Of a DNA stretch of 64,000 nt, positions 1-12,800 are shown piece by piece. The notes under the pieces are model-generated. The model did not search any database. It saw only the letters and a list, made by a program, of their open reading frames with translations, and was not told the DNA's origin. The position numbers were made by a program, and so were the translations under genes. Numbering within the stretch: position 1 is the first letter of the stretch; each line of letters begins with the position of its first letter. This DNA is from Xenopus tropicalis (taxonomy: Eukaryota > Chordata > Amphibia > Anura > Pipidae), in the NCBI RefSeq assembly GCF_000004195.4, contig NC_030678.2:83116904-83180903 (forward strand). The letters run 5' to 3'.

Positions 1-1382
1 TAGTTGATATTTTCACAGCAATAGCACATTTCACAAAAATATTTTTCTTTGCTCCATGTTGTGTCCTGAGATTGAAGCATGATATTTCTCAAAGAGAAGG
101 TTCCTTTTGAAACAGTATTAATAGTGCAGACCAGCCACTGGATTTTATTGAAAGAAGACTTGTTTGTGTGTTTGGGTCTCAGCACCTTCAGACTTGTTTA
201 TATGGAAAGTAACACAAAGTCCTTTCTACACATGTCATTGTGTCATCCTACTGTGGAGATGACAGAAGCCATGTACCAAAGCAGACTTTTATCACTGCTT
301 CGTTCTGCAATAGAAGTGGCAAATACTGTGTATCATAAGTCTTTTCTGTCTGCTTTGCTTTGGCCTGATTCAGTGGCAGTGACAGCTTACATGGAGAAAA
401 TATGTATTTGAAAACATGATTTTGATTTCAAAATTCTTTCAAAGCATTTCTTTTCCTTAGCTGTTTATCAGACTGTCTCATTTTGCTATTTAATAGCACA
501 TCAATATCAGGAAGAAGCAATGCAAGAACAAGGGAACTAATACCCTTATATCCTACAGAGCATTATGGTAAACATACACATACTGAACAAGCCCCAGTCA
601 GATATTGATCAGGGAGGCCATAGTTTTGGGTCAATGCATGGGCCAACTAGCTTGCAACTTGGTCCAGAGTGTCTGTGTATTTGCCCTTGTATGGGTCCTG
701 TGTACCAGCATAGGTGTAAGATTCCACTAAGGCTTTAATTGAGATCTGGGGCCTTTGGCTCTGCATGTCTAGTTGTTGATTACAGGCCATACCCCCCATT
801 ATTCTCTGAATCCTGGCCCTATTTTTTCCTTTGTTCTGTGAAATGATATCTACTTATTTTTTTAAAATAATGTTTGACTTCCCAGTGTGTATTTTCCTGT
901 ATTTTAAAATTGTACAAAAAAAAAATTAAGTTATACATACATACAAGGTGCCCCTTTTTAATCCATTTGTTGTATCTGTGTGATTTGGAAACAAAAAATA
1001 TTTTATTACCAGCCTCTCCTAATTCATACTTCTGAATTTTCATATGCATTATATGCATTATATATGCATTATTATATGCAGTATATATGCATTATTATAT
1101 GCATTATATTTCATATGCATTGTAAGCTATGCTTTTCTCAATGAATTGCATCTGGCCCATTGCTGGCTAAAGGGCATTGTTTTTTTTTTGTTTTTTTATG
1201 TACGGGCCGACCAGCTTAATTCAGTCTGTAGAGGGTTATTAGCAGCTAGTATCTACCTATGTATGGACATCTTAAAAGACATGTAAAACATCTTGTTTGC
1301 TTTTAAAGCTCCATAAATGCTCAGCATAATATCCCTTAAGTTGCTTGTATGCAATTTGTAATAGCTTTGCTTCTGCCTCTAG
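1..1382 (+). other. laptm5: laptm5 intron, 3' part (upstream exons outside window)
   Basis: No exon of LAPTM5 or of any other protein could be recognised here on either strand. The segment ends in a pyrimidine-rich tract and AG at 1381-1382, so it is read as the 3' part of an intron. The open frame at 79-411 shows no family resemblance and no splice-site context. An ATATGCAT-type repeat lies at 1044-1122. Confidence 0.6.
1044..1122. repeat. AT-rich tandem repeat of ATATGCAT-type units
   Basis: The palindromic core ATGCAT recurs about six times, spaced by ATTAT or TAT linkers, giving irregular 9- to 18-bp periods. It is a simple repeat inside the presumed laptm5 intron. The short reading frames over it are by-products of the repeat. 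Confidence 0.8.
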
Positions 1383-1481
1383 GCAATTTTTATTTCACAC
1401 ATATGGAGAGTCTTTGTATCCCTTCATCATAAAAAATCTTCCAAAGATGAAGATGCTCAAAAGCAGCAGGAAATCTCAAAG
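1383..1481 (+). CDS. laptm5: laptm5 penultimate coding exon (partial gene)
   Basis: This 99-nt exon (33 codons) is bounded by a polypyrimidine-AG acceptor and an AAG/GTGAGA donor. It starts AIFISHIWRVFVSLHH and ends QKQQEISK, so it covers the end of the last membrane helix and the start of the cytosolic tail. From memory, the human LAPTM5 counterpart contains a similar CVWR...NSKMLQK stretch just before the VVLPSYEEA tail. The other frames either contain stops or lack this match. It joins the next exon in phase 0. LAPTM5 is a lysosome-targeted membrane protein of blood cells that recruits NEDD4-family ubiquitin ligases. Earlier exons lie outside the window. LAPTM4 paralogues are less likely given the tail sequence and the matn1 neighbour. 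Confidence 0.75.
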
Positions 1482-2670
1482 GTGAGAAAGTTAAAATGTT
1501 GTCTAATGAACTGTAAGAATCTGTCTGGGATCAGGAGGACTATATTCATATCATTTCTTTTGTTAGCACATCATTCTGAAACGGCTGAACACTTCAGCGG
1601 TTACCTACGTCAGAGCCTGTTTTGTCTTCCCAGCCTCTGTCTGCTGGGTACACCTGTGTTCCAGAACACAAAAATCTACAGCTAAAATGCAAGATGTTTT
1701 CATAACATTACAAAATCTATATTCAATACGAAGAGTGCACTACACGAGGTTCTTTTATAAAGAAATGGCAGCACTGAAAACCACTATAGGGCTGTGCCTC
1801 TATATTTCTTGACATGCTACTTAATCCCATTCTTAGCAGACAAATCTAAAAAAATTGACCAATTTTTCCTGAAGGGTTTTGGAAACTCTATTTTCAGGGT
1901 CTATATTCAACTTAATATAAAATGCTGCAACTTGGGGGGGAGTGGGACTTAGCACTACCTAAGAAGAGCTAAGAAGGTTCAGCTGCTGTTAAAGTACAAC
2001 TCCCAACAACCCACTGGCAGCCAAAAGCTTCTATATTTTGTACTGGAAGACAGATCCAACTGCTCCAATCTTTAGAATAAAAATCTGCAGATTGTTTCTT
2101 GCAGTGATGTCACTAGTGATGAGTGAATCTTTCCCGTTTTGCTTCCCTGAAAAAATTTGCAAAAGCGCATGGAAGTCAATAGGCGACTTTTTTTAAGCAC
2201 AACAAATCATTTATGTGGGTGACATTTTTTACGAGCAACTTTTTTCAAGTCAGTGGGTGGTTTTTCTCACTCCAAATGCATTAAAGTCAATAGGCGTTTT
2301 TTTTTTTTTTTTGCTAACTTTTTTGTCTCTGCGACATCACTAGATGTCACCAGTTGTCCATCAGATAAGTTTTACCATGAAAGTTCAATTGATACAAACT
2401 CACCAGTTGAAATTTTGGGTGTCTGGCCCCCTACAGGGAAATCCAACTATGACTTTTCAATAAAGTAAAAACGTATATATATTATTACATTATTGCATTT
2501 CCTGCTATAATGCACTTCATCATAGGCTATGTAATGGAGCACATGTTGATAACAACTCTAGACTTGGTGGTTGAACTATAAATACCGACCAATTTACTTT
2601 GCTTATTGTGTTGTAACTTTCTAATTTTCACTTCTCTATGTACCCACAATTTTATCTCTTTTTGTTACAG
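1482..2670 (+). other. laptm5: laptm5 last intron
   Basis: A GT-AG intron of 1,189 bp with donor GTGAGA and acceptor TTTTTGTTACAG. It contains the hAT-like element at 2114-2342. The rest has short homopolymer runs and nothing else recognisable. Confidence 0.75.
2114..2342. mobile_element. hAT-like MITE, TAGTGATGAG family
   Basis: The element begins TAGTGATGAGTGAAT and ends ACATCACTA, which are inverted termini. It is flanked on both sides by the same 8 bp, GATGTCAC (2106-2113 and 2343-2350), a target-site duplication. The interior is T-rich and has no reading frame. The better conserved relative at 61218-61505 also has an 8-bp duplication. Fragments of the family occur near 19150, 26194 and 42046-42430. 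The duplication length suggests the hAT superfamily, which is inference. Confidence 0.85.
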
Positions 2671-2790
2671 GGAGTTTTGCCCTCTTATGAGGAAGCAGTC
2701 AGATCACAAGCCATTAAATTCCCCGTTCTTAAGTCTGCCACAGAGCCAAACAAGCAGTCCGTGTCAGATACTGGCCCCACCCTTTGCTAG
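2671..2790 (+). CDS. laptm5: laptm5 terminal coding exon (cytosolic tail)
   Basis: The acceptor TTGTTACAG at 2662-2670 opens an exon encoding GVLPSYEEAVRSQAIKF and then 22 more residues, stopping at TAG 2788-2790. The LPSYEEA segment matches the membrane-proximal PY-type motif that I recall in human LAPTM5 (VVLPSYEEALSL). PY motifs bind WW domains of NEDD4-type ligases, which drive sorting from Golgi to lysosome. Human LAPTM5 ends with a second motif (PPPYSEV). This protein instead ends DTGPTLC, so the distal motif is absent. The frame is clean and continuous with the previous exon in phase 0. The gene ends about 4 kb upstream of the matn1 start codon on the same strand. Confidence 0.82.
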   Translation, partial: GVLPSYEEAVRSQAIKFPVLKSATEPNKQSVSDTGPTLC

Positions 2791-3289
2791 GATGGAAGAA
2801 GACAGACAATAAGCAGACCAACGTGCAAAGAGAAAAGAGCAATGGAATATTCATGTCTTCCCTATAAATTCATTAAGGGAATATATATATATACGTACAC
2901 TTATCACACTTGTTAGGCCTACACACACCTAGGAAACATGGAGGACACAAAGATAAATATACTAATTGTGAAGTTAGTAGTTTTGGCATTGTATTTAGAC
3001 TGAGACTAAAAGTGGTTGAACTATTTTTATATGCCAAAATGCTTATGTGAATTATGTGTATGTGAGTTACACATGGGCCAAATTTGTTGCTGAACTCACA
3101 CTTTCAATTTACTCTTCAATTTACTTCAGCTTTGTACAGAGCCCCAAAAACCCAACTTTAAACCATTCTAATCAAGAATTCTCCTTATATATTAAAAAAA
3201 ATATAAAATTTCAACTGAATTGCAAAGAATAACATTGTATGTACCTGGCAAGAAAAAACTACAAGGTTCATAAATTCAAGATAAATAAA
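2791..3289 (+). other. laptm5: laptm5 3' UTR with candidate poly(A) signal at 3284-3289
   Basis: The sequence after the stop is AT-rich and non-coding. The first canonical AATAAA is at 3284-3289 and a second is at 3585-3590. Either could end the transcript. No transcript evidence is available here. Confidence 0.45.
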
Positions 3290-6200
3290 TCATATGACTG
3301 AGAGACACTAGGCCTAGCTTTTGAAGCAGTTGAAAAGTAGTCAATTGCAAGCCTTTTGGGTATTCCCATTGCTTTTTGCCCCAGATCCCTATTCAACAAA
3401 ATAATTGGGAAAACTATACGCTAGATGCTATAGATGTACTAAATCTATATGTTTTTGATTGGCCTTAATACTAGATATACTAGATGGTGGTAAATACAGT
3501 AGAGAATAATGTCACTGACATGTGGGAAAGTTAAGAGCTATGCCATATGTACTATAAAATAAGGGACCACAAGTCAAATACTTGAATAAAGAATCATGAG
3601 ATATGGCACTTACAACAGTTTTGCTTAGTGAGACTCTAGTGCTGTCATACCTTGCTAACTTCACTTCAATTAAAAATAAGGTCACAAAACCTTTGAACCC
3701 TCCCACAGGTCCTTGCCGAAGTTCAGAAGTACTTGCTTTTTTATTCTGCATTCCCAACCTACTTTTATGTAGACCTGTTATGGATGAAATGACTGCCTTG
3801 TGAATTCACTGATGAATTTAGCAAAAGGCAAATAACCATTTTATCAGCTATAATACAGTTTGGATGATTAGCCATGGAATGCTGCCTTTTGTAATTCTTT
3901 CCCACTGAGTAGAGAGTGTAGATCAATCACCCAAAAGTAAAATTCAGAAAGAGAAATATGAATGCAAAATTAACAATTGATATCTACCCTGCTATGTTTG
4001 CAGTGTAAAGTATTCAAATTCTGTGGATTTATTTTTAGTTTATGAGATTACCTTTTGTGCAAACTCTTTTGTTGTAACTTCTTCCTGTATAAGAAACTCT
4101 GCCCATCTTGTATACAAAATAGTGAATAACCCTCTTAATAGTGTTTATTCCCAGTGCACAAAGAGTCAACGTGAATATTGCCATAGAAAGATATCTATAA
4201 ATTTTATACAGATACAAAAAAGGGCAATCTGTTTTTTCAAATTCAGTGAAATAAAATGTCACTTTCTAATACTGGGTTGTTTCTCTTGTGATGTTTATTA
4301 TAAATTAGGTGAGGTTTCTTACTGGAAGTCTCCCATAAAAATATAGGAGCAGTTACAGTAAGAGGCTATGATTTAGGGGTGCTGTATTGGGAGAGGAGGT
4401 GTGATTGTATGGCATGACAGAAGGTGTTACAGCAGTCTTACAAATGCATTCAGTTCTGCTATTCAGAGGCCTTAATTAATTCAAATATGCACAGCTCAAA
4501 TGGCTTTCATTCATGATCTGAATCGTGTACAAAAATATGCATGAATGGAAACCATTTAAACCATGGGCTTTTAGTCTGCAAGTAAATTAGATTTTTTTTC
4601 CTTTTTCCAGCCCAAAACACAAAAGGGCATATTTATGAAAGGTATGTAAAAAATGGCATTGAAATACACTAAACATCACCACTTTAACACTGCAAAAGGA
4701 TGTCTAAAATCATGCATATTTTTAATGCAAATAATTATTCTATGAAAAATTGTTGTCAAGGCTAGATCTAGGGGCAAGCAGATGATGTATCTATCCGGGG
4801 CGGGGGGGTCAGTTAGCAATGTACCACCATGCTCTCTCCCCAGCCCCTGTTTAACATTTTATTTTGCACAGCAACACGCTCCATGTATAACTACAAAATT
4901 ATGTTTAAGGTAAACAATGACATAAAATGGGAAAAGAAAGAAAGGGGGCATTAAGGAAGAATGGCCCGTGGCAAGAAGAATAGAATTGTTTTTGAGTATA
5001 TATGAGCATACACATACAGTTCTTTGCCTGAATTGGCCAATAACATGCTGAACCAAGTCAGACTCTCCCAGTCACTTGCCCCCCAGATTATTTGGTTCAG
5101 CTGCATAATAACAGAGGTCTATGCAGAGCCATCAGGAGAGGATTGCAGTAATTGGCCAAGGCTGTTCTAACTTGACAGGATTTTCTAAGCTGCCGTGTGT
5201 TTCACACTTTGTACCCTCTCCTACCATGAGCATTCCACAATGGAGCTGAAGGAGTTACACTTTACAGATGAATACAGTGCTGCCTGCGTCCGGCCCTCAG
5301 GTAGGCAGTTGTACAGAGCTGCACTGAACCCACCAGCACTGCGGTCTGCACCTCATGATGGAATTTCAGAGTGCACTGGGACCCAGTAATTGGGTCTGTG
5401 ATTATGCACCCCCTAGTGCTCTTAGGCATCAGTAAATGGACCCTTTAGTTTCTGCACAGAATTATATAAAAAGCTTTAAAACTAGCATTGAGAGCTGCAG
5501 CTTTCAACAGTTTACACAAACAATGGCATGACTTAAAGCATTTAGGCTGTCATAAATTAGCATGATCAGCAAGGAAGTTAAAGAGAGGGATTATATATAG
5601 AGATGTGTGTAGAGAAAAGAGGACTATTATAGTGAGTAGAGGTAATATGAAGAAATCAGAAGAGTTATAGGGAGATGGGTGGAGCTATAAGGGGAAGTTA
5701 TATGAAGAAATATGAGTAGTTATAGGGAGAGGTTATATACAGAGATGGACGAGTTGTCGGGAGGACTTATTTAGAGATTGCAGAATTATAGGGAAAGGGT
5801 ATATGGGGAGATACAGTGACAGGGGAGCTTTATAGAAAGTTATTCTATAGAAAAATGCATGAAAATCATTGAAGGGGTGAGAGAGATCAGTCATTTGGAG
5901 CAGTGACAGGGCATTGAGAGGGATTACAATGAAGCATACAGTGTATGTCAGTGCATGTGACTTACATGTAAGAGGTTATAAGGAGAAAGACAGTGTTGTT
6001 TTGGGTATATTTATTGTAAAAAATAAAGATATATGTACAGTGTCAGTTCAAATTCATCAAAGAATATACATTTTAAAGAAAAGTGTAAAAAAGACTTGTT
6101 CTAAGGTATAGCAGCAGAGTAAGCACTGTAACTCATGATGCAGAGGGTATGTTGTGCCTTTGCTAGCAGCCTATTGCCTTATGACAGTAAACTCTGGTGT

Positions 6201-6726
6201 GGATATTTTGTGTACGCACTAGCTGGAATTAGCCCTGCAGCTGAATAGACACCTTTATGTTCTTCTACTAGATACAGGGCTCTTTTATAACACACATTGA
6301 AAGGTTCTCATTTAGGGCCCCTCAAACTTATTAACCTATGGTGTGCAGTAGCAGGCAGTGATGAAGGTACAAGTAACATTCTGTGCATTCCAGCTCCCCC
6401 CTTCCCAACACTCCTAGATGTGTCCTGACACTGCAGCTGCTGCTGCCCTCTGTACTCTCACTTGCTCTCAGCAGATGTGATGCTCCCTGTAGTATAGGTG
6501 GTTAGGGTAACATCCTAAGCAAGGACCATTAATAGCTATTCTTGCTTGGCACTTTTTTAAGTGGCCTCTGTGTTTCTATGTTCAGATAAAACAGTTAACA
6601 CTGATGTTTTCACAACTTTTAAATTAGATACCTATCCCTCCTCCCCTTACCACACAGCCATGTACTTGGCCCCCACCCATTCCACACACACACCCTCCCA
6701 GCTCTATCAATCAATCTGTAGGTGTG
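3290..6726. other. laptm5-matn1 intergenic region
   Basis: This 3.4-kb spacer separates two genes on the same strand. It holds a G run at 4797-4807, a degenerate purine-rich repeat tract at 5580-5840, and AT-rich sequence with no recognisable exon. The distal part should include matn1 regulatory sequence, but I could not assign SOX9-type paired sites with confidence. Confidence 0.6.
5580..5840. repeat. degenerate purine-rich tandem tract
   Basis: Phrases such as TTATAGGGAGA and ATATGAAGAAAT recur imperfectly across about 260 bp, for example near 5665, 5710 and 5787. No exact period holds, which suggests an old decayed tandem array. Confidence 0.5.
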
Positions 6727-6732
6727 TTTAAA
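6727..6732 (+). promoter_or_regulatory. matn1: candidate TATA-like box of matn1 (TTTAAA)
   Basis: TTTAAA lies 82 bp upstream of the matn1 start codon, embedded in GTGTTTAAAGGGG. A start site about 30 bp downstream, near the CTCACAC at 6758-6764, would give a 5' UTR of roughly 50 nt. This placement is inference from motif and spacing. Confidence 0.4.
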
Positions 6733-6813
6733 GGGGTGTAGGTAGCATACCTTGATACTCACACTCCCCACTCCATCACCCTCACTCTGCTTTCTGACTC
6801 CACTACAGACAAC

Positions 6814-6898
6814 ATGAGGACTTCTCTGTGTCTCCTGACCACTCTTCTCCTCTGCTATCACCATGCCACTCATGGAGTTTCTCTTCAAGCGCAGAAGG
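6814..6898 (+). CDS. matn1: matn1 exon 1, signal peptide
   Basis: The ATG at 6814 opens [14 protein letters not shown], a basic residue followed by a hydrophobic core, then YHHATHG, a plausible signal-peptidase region. The exon ends AAG G/GTGAGT in phase 1 after 28 full codons. This start was chosen because it directly begins a secretion signal that splices in phase to exon 2. Confidence 0.88.
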
Positions 6899-9800
6899 GT
6901 GAGTGATTGCCCCAATTAAACCCCCAAATATGCCACACTGAAATCATTAGTAAAGTATAACATTACATACAGTACTAACCACATACTGTAGACAGAGTCC
7001 CTTAGGTTAATTACCAATCTAGCCTATTCTCTTCTACCTTATTACAGGAGTGAATAGGTTGTATAAGGATATTATGGCAATTTAACCCATTTTAGAAGCA
7101 GCGTACTCCTCAAGTTTATTTTAGTCAATATGAAAGCCTCACTTTAATTACCACAGATTTCTTATTTTTTTTACTGGTTTGTTATATACAAATGCTTTGG
7201 AGTTTTGACTTTCTCAAATTATCACTATATTAATATAGTAAAAGTTGACTAAAAGAAAAGTTAGAGGTGAGCTACTGCCAGCATCCCTTGCCATTTCAAT
7301 TACAGGCATATGCTGGGAGTTGTACTTCTGCAACATCTGGAGTACTGAAGGATGCCTATGTCTGAATTAGATTTTTAAGAAACAGCCTGTTCTAAATTTG
7401 ATTTGTTCTGCTGATTTAACCTTTGAGTTTAGACCTTGGAAGCTGTAGGGAAAAGGACGATTCTGGCACTGAGGCAAAATGACTGTTTGGATTTCTGCTA
7501 CGGCCAATATTACATTCCTTTTACAAACTTCATAGTGTTTCACCACACTAAAAGCACAAGCTCAGTGAATCAGTAAATAAAATTAAGACTGGTGTTTTTA
7601 GTGTGTTAGTGCAATACTAACATTAATTAACATTAATGCCACAAATCTCCCTAGCAAAAATAGCACAAGAACCATCATTGGCCAGGAGGTGAAATGGAGC
7701 CATTCTTGTATTACCGTATGATTGCATATGTCACTTTAAAAATCATAAATTCCCGATGCATTGATGGGGAATGACAAATGAATGTGGTGTATGTGCTTTT
7801 TTGTAGATATAATGCATGGAAATAGCAAATAGGAATGAATTGCTGTATTTATTGTATATCTAGAAAATTGAACATAACAGAAGATGCCTTTTTTAATACT
7901 GAAGCCTTTTACTTACACACATATATATATATATATAGACAACAACAAGAGATCCTCTGCACTCACCCATTATCAATATATATGGACATTAAGACATTCT
8001 GTGCATTAAGCTACTAAGAAATGCCCTCCCCTTTACACAAAACAGGGATTGTTTGTCCATATATTGCAATATACTTCAAGCTGGCCAACTACATCAAAGT
8101 CATCCCTTCTGGTCCTACACTGACTTATGGGATTCATTAAGAATTCTACTTCTTCAATATACGTTTAGCAAAGGGACAAAGTTTTACCTGCAACTTACTT
8201 GCTTTCAAGGTTAAAACCCCCAAATGGTTGCTCTTTTATTGGCTCCACTGGAATCACCTGACTGTAGCTGGGAAGAGTGGGAGCTACAACATGGAGCTGG
8301 CCACTGCTCCTGTATAAACTATAGCAAAAAAGGGAAAGTTGTGCTCAACCACTAAATTTTAAACCATTAGATGGGGGTGCAATGAGGTTGTGACCACAAA
8401 ATACATATAGACAACAACAAGAGATCCTCTGCACTCACCCATTATCAATATATATAGGACATTAAGACATTCGGTGCATTTAAGCTACTAAGAAATGCCC
8501 TCCCCTTTAAACAAAACAGGGATTGTTTGTCCATACATTGCAATATACTTCAAGCTGGCCAACTATGTCAAAGTCATCCCTTCTGGCCAGTCCTACACTG
8601 ACTTATGCGATTCATTAAGAATTCTACTGCTTCAATATACGTTTATATATATATATATATATTCTGAAAATTATGGCAATCTTAAAAAAAAGTTAGCCTT
8701 TTCATTACATAGAAAATGGGGCCATTTATTAAGAAGGCATAGTACAGACACACTATGCTGCCACGTTCCTGTTGCAATATGTGGATTTGTAAAGTGTTGC
8801 CATGGAGGAAGAATGGCTAGCACAGATGCAAAAACCTTTTATTCAAAAAGGCACTTGTGCCTATACAAACTCTATTATTAACAGTAGCCTTGAGCTGAAG
8901 GTAACTCAGGGTTCCTTACTGGGTTGCACAAGCACATACAACTGACTTGAATCCAGTAACTGGTTCCTAATGCCAAGAGAATTCTGGTAAAAAATATCGC
9001 AACATGCATAAAATTAATGGTTATTTGTGCCTGAATATTGGGCTTTGCACATAGTGGTGCATTTGTATATGATCCTTGAGAACATTATTTGCATAAAGCT
9101 TGGTATCACTGAACAGTATCACTAAACAGTAGGCATGCAGTTACTGCATTCTCACCTTATTTTCTAGACTACACATAACCCCTTTTTTATTATATATTTG
9201 GATAATGCAAGCCATCTTGAATCATCGAAGCTAAGCAACAAATCTGAATGAGAAGCTTAGCAGCAGAATTTCTCACATTTGCGCTGATAGCAATGTAGGT
9301 TAAAGGGGTTGTTCAGGTTTGAGTTAATTTTTAGCATGATGTGGAGAGTAATTTTATCAGACAATTTGCAATCCGTCTTCATTTTTTATTATCTGTAGTT
9401 TTTTAGTTATTTCATTTTCAGTTCAGAATCTCTCCAGTTTGAAGTTTCAGCAGTTACTTGGTTGCTAGGGTCCAAGTTACCTTGACAACCAGGGAGTTGT
9501 TTGGATGAGAGACAGGTATATGAATAGGAGTGGGCCTGAATAGAAAAGAAAATTACAAAAAGTAACAATAACAAAAAAATTGTAGCCTCATAGAGCATTA
9601 GTTTTTTGCTGCTGGAGTCAGTGACTCCTATTTAAGACCTAAAAATATTTGGGAGAAGAAGGCAAAATAATCTTAAATATGAACCACCCGTTTAAGATAC
9701 TCCTTGGCAACAAAGTTTCCTTTTTTTGTATTTCTTTCCATGGGAAAAGATGTACCAACAAAAATGCAAGGAAGTGTTACAAAGTGCTTCCCATTATAGA

Positions 9801-12800
9801 TCATAAATTATTGGGCTTATGGCATATTCAGGTAACTATAGCTGGTACACACAGTCAGGCAATAGCAGCACTATGTAACTGTAGCAAGTGTTAAATTATC
9901 TAAAACAAAGTAATGTTGCGTTGTGGGTAAAAACCCAGAAAAGAAATGCTTCTTATAATCTATATACCCACATAATCACACTAACAGCAGCAAACTAACT
10001 GTATTAACATTGGGCCTGCTGTCTTAGAAGCAAATGCAGTGAATCATGTTGTGATTAGCAGAGACATGTAGATACACACATTTTCAGGTGTTTGATCCTA
10101 TGTGTCTGGCATTGCATGTGGCAAGTTTAGGCACATACATTTCTTGAGATTTGTGTGATTGTTTGATTTATAGATGAGCATCCTATGGAGACTTATGGGT
10201 AAAAGGCTCATTTCTATGTTTTGAAGTATTTCTGGGGGATCTTCTCAGTTGCAGTCAACTAGATCAAATTAAACTTTTTTCTGTGTTACCTCTTCAAATT
10301 TTAACTATTCCATAGGCAAAAATTCTGTGCAATACAGTTATTTTTGTTTTATTTCTTTCCCAAAAAAGGGCCCAATTGTAGAACCCGACCCACCGACATA
10401 CTGTTCATCATAGACAGCTCACGTAGTGTCCGCCCATCTGAATTTGAGCAAGTCAAGGTCTTCCTGTCCCAGGTCGTCGAGTCACTGGATGTTGGAGCCA
10501 ATGCGACCAGAGTGGGGTTGGTCAACTATGCCAGTACCGTCAAAAATGAGTTTTCTCTCAAAACACACAAAGCAAAGCCAGCGCTTCTTCAAGCTGTGAA
10601 AAAAGTTCAGCCACTCTCAACTGGCACAATGACAGGCCTTGCTATTCAATATGCTATCAACATTGCCTTCACAGAGCCTGAGGGGGCCCGGCTAAAGTCC
10701 CCTGGCATCAATAAGGTGAGAAGGTTCAAAGTGATACTATATTCTTTGTTAAAGGAATATATATTGTTCAATATATCAGAATGGTGTGGGGGAAAAAATC
10801 AATATTTGGATGAATAGGGCAAAGTATATAGTTGTCTCCTTCCTTTTTTCTAAAAATTGTGTAAGTCTTTTGGGCTTTATACTTGATATTCTAGCTGTCT
10901 TTATAACAGCACATTCTAAACTGTCCTCTTCTGTACTGCACAAAACTGATCACTGTGTAGCACAAATACAAGAACCTAAGAAAAGGAAGAGAAAAACAAA
11001 TGATAATATCTCAAGGTATTAAAAAACTACACAGAACTATTTATTTATGGGGAAAGAAATCCTGCTTGGAGTGTTAAGAATAGAATGCAGTATTATGAGA
11101 CGATAAGGCCCATAAGTCATAGCTAGGTGAACATATCTTAACAAAAAGAAAATCAGTGAACCTGAACTATTTATCAGTGCTAGTTTAATTAAAGAAATTA
11201 AATTAGTACTTTCATCTTGTCAACTGTTTCTACACTCTATTTTGTCGCTATGTTCAAAAATTAAACTTAATGCCAACCCGCTGCAAAGATGCTCAGCTGA
11301 AAAATATAACTTTGATAAGGAAAAACAGAGAACAGAGGAGTTTTTATTTGGTTTAGCAAAGCTTGGCAGAGCTGACCCCTGATAATGTGTAGGATTGCTG
11401 GATATGTGTATCACAATGTTTTCGGAAACACAGAAACCATTGTTGGCAACTCAGCTTAACAGGGGAAAATAAGGACAAACCAGTGCTACTCACATACTTT
11501 ATTCTTATCAAAGATTCATGGGACAAAAATAAAGAACAGTATTATAGTATTATTATTATTTATTATATAATAATGAGACAGAAGTGGTTGACTATGGGAC
11601 ATATACAGTTGCTGTAAGACTGCCAAGATATAGGTGAACTTTCTTTCAATTCTCTGAAGGCCTTTTATCAGGATCATCAAAGGTTAGTGTGTGTTTTCTC
11701 CAGTAATCTGTAACCTATGGTGCATAATAATTAGGCTAGGCTTGACGCCTGCTGGTATGTATAGGTATATGTACAGCAAAGTAGAAAACAAGATATTATG
11801 AGCTTCACTTCATACAAGTAATACTGCTTCTTGGATGAGGAGGTAGTTGACTTATTAAGTATAGGTGGACACCATGCCAGCCTTGTGACAGTTTTTACTA
11901 AGGGCACATACAGATCCAAGGCAATAAGAACAATAAAGCGTTTTGTTCAAGTGATGGTTTAGTTAGTACTTTAGTGAAAATGTTCTAATCAGTTTGTTTA
12001 TAAAAAAAATCCAGTAATCTACAAACACTGTATTGTAAAAAGACATAATCAGTGTTGTTTGATATAGAATTGGGACTGGATAATGCTAGTTCCATAAGTA
12101 GCCTATTACACTGGCCTAGAAATTATCATATTTTTTAACACCATTTTCTCACATATCAGAATGTATGACACATAAATGTGCTGCGCATGTGACTGTGCAT
12201 GTTAATGTTTGTAAGTAACTGAATCATAGAGGTCCAGATGTTTTATTGGGTTTAATTGCACAGGCTGATGTGTTTTGACATGAGGATTTTTAGACAGATG
12301 TTTCTTCAAGCGTGACTGGGACTTTTAAGTCGACACATACGGTTGTGTAATGTGATGGATGAAACCCTAGGGGGATCCCAACCTTGATGAGCACATTGAC
12401 CATTATAATCTATGTCTGTCATATTAAGAGCTCACAGGGGTAAAGATAAACCATTTGGCATGTTTGGGCTAACCAGCTCTTATAGATGCCTGTTTTGTTG
12501 TTGTTAGAATAATAAGATAATTATGCTTGTCTCTTTTTAAAAACAATACTGTAAAATTTTGAGCACATTGGTGGTATTGTGTGCAGTCATTATGCTATCT
12601 GTATATTTGGCTGGTTTGCATGAATTCCAGTGCAGGTCTTCTTTGTGCAGCTTTATTGCTTATTTTCTATTCCTTATATAAGACAGTGGAAGTAGAGAGC
12701 ATTTGTGAAAATGGATTGTTTGAAATGACCAGCTTATAAATATCCTTAGGCTTTCTTGCCTGATACAACGTGGGCACCAAGGGAATTTCGAGGGACAGCA

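Larger units (their letters stand above)
6899..10368 (+). other. matn1: matn1 intron 1
   Basis: A 3,470-bp GT-AG intron. It contains a pair of 235-241-bp direct repeats (7933-8167 and 8405-8645), TA simple repeats (about 7919-7937 and 8643-8662) and a TTAA-flanked element (9300-9695). In chicken, as I recall, the first matn1 intron carries regulatory sequence; I could not identify such elements here. Confidence 0.85.

Noticed and set aside
79..411. 110-codon open frame near the window start
   Set aside because: No family motif and no LAPTM5 helix sequence; AT-rich chance frame in intron.
8495..8881. 128-codon frame
   Set aside because: It runs through the direct repeat and a TA microsatellite, and the parallel repeat copy does not preserve the frame.
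12740..12747. Second ATATCCTT, in matn1 intron 2
   Set aside because: No exon end at this point and no U12 branch site with AC nearby in a compatible frame; the flanking GT-AG sites explain the intron.
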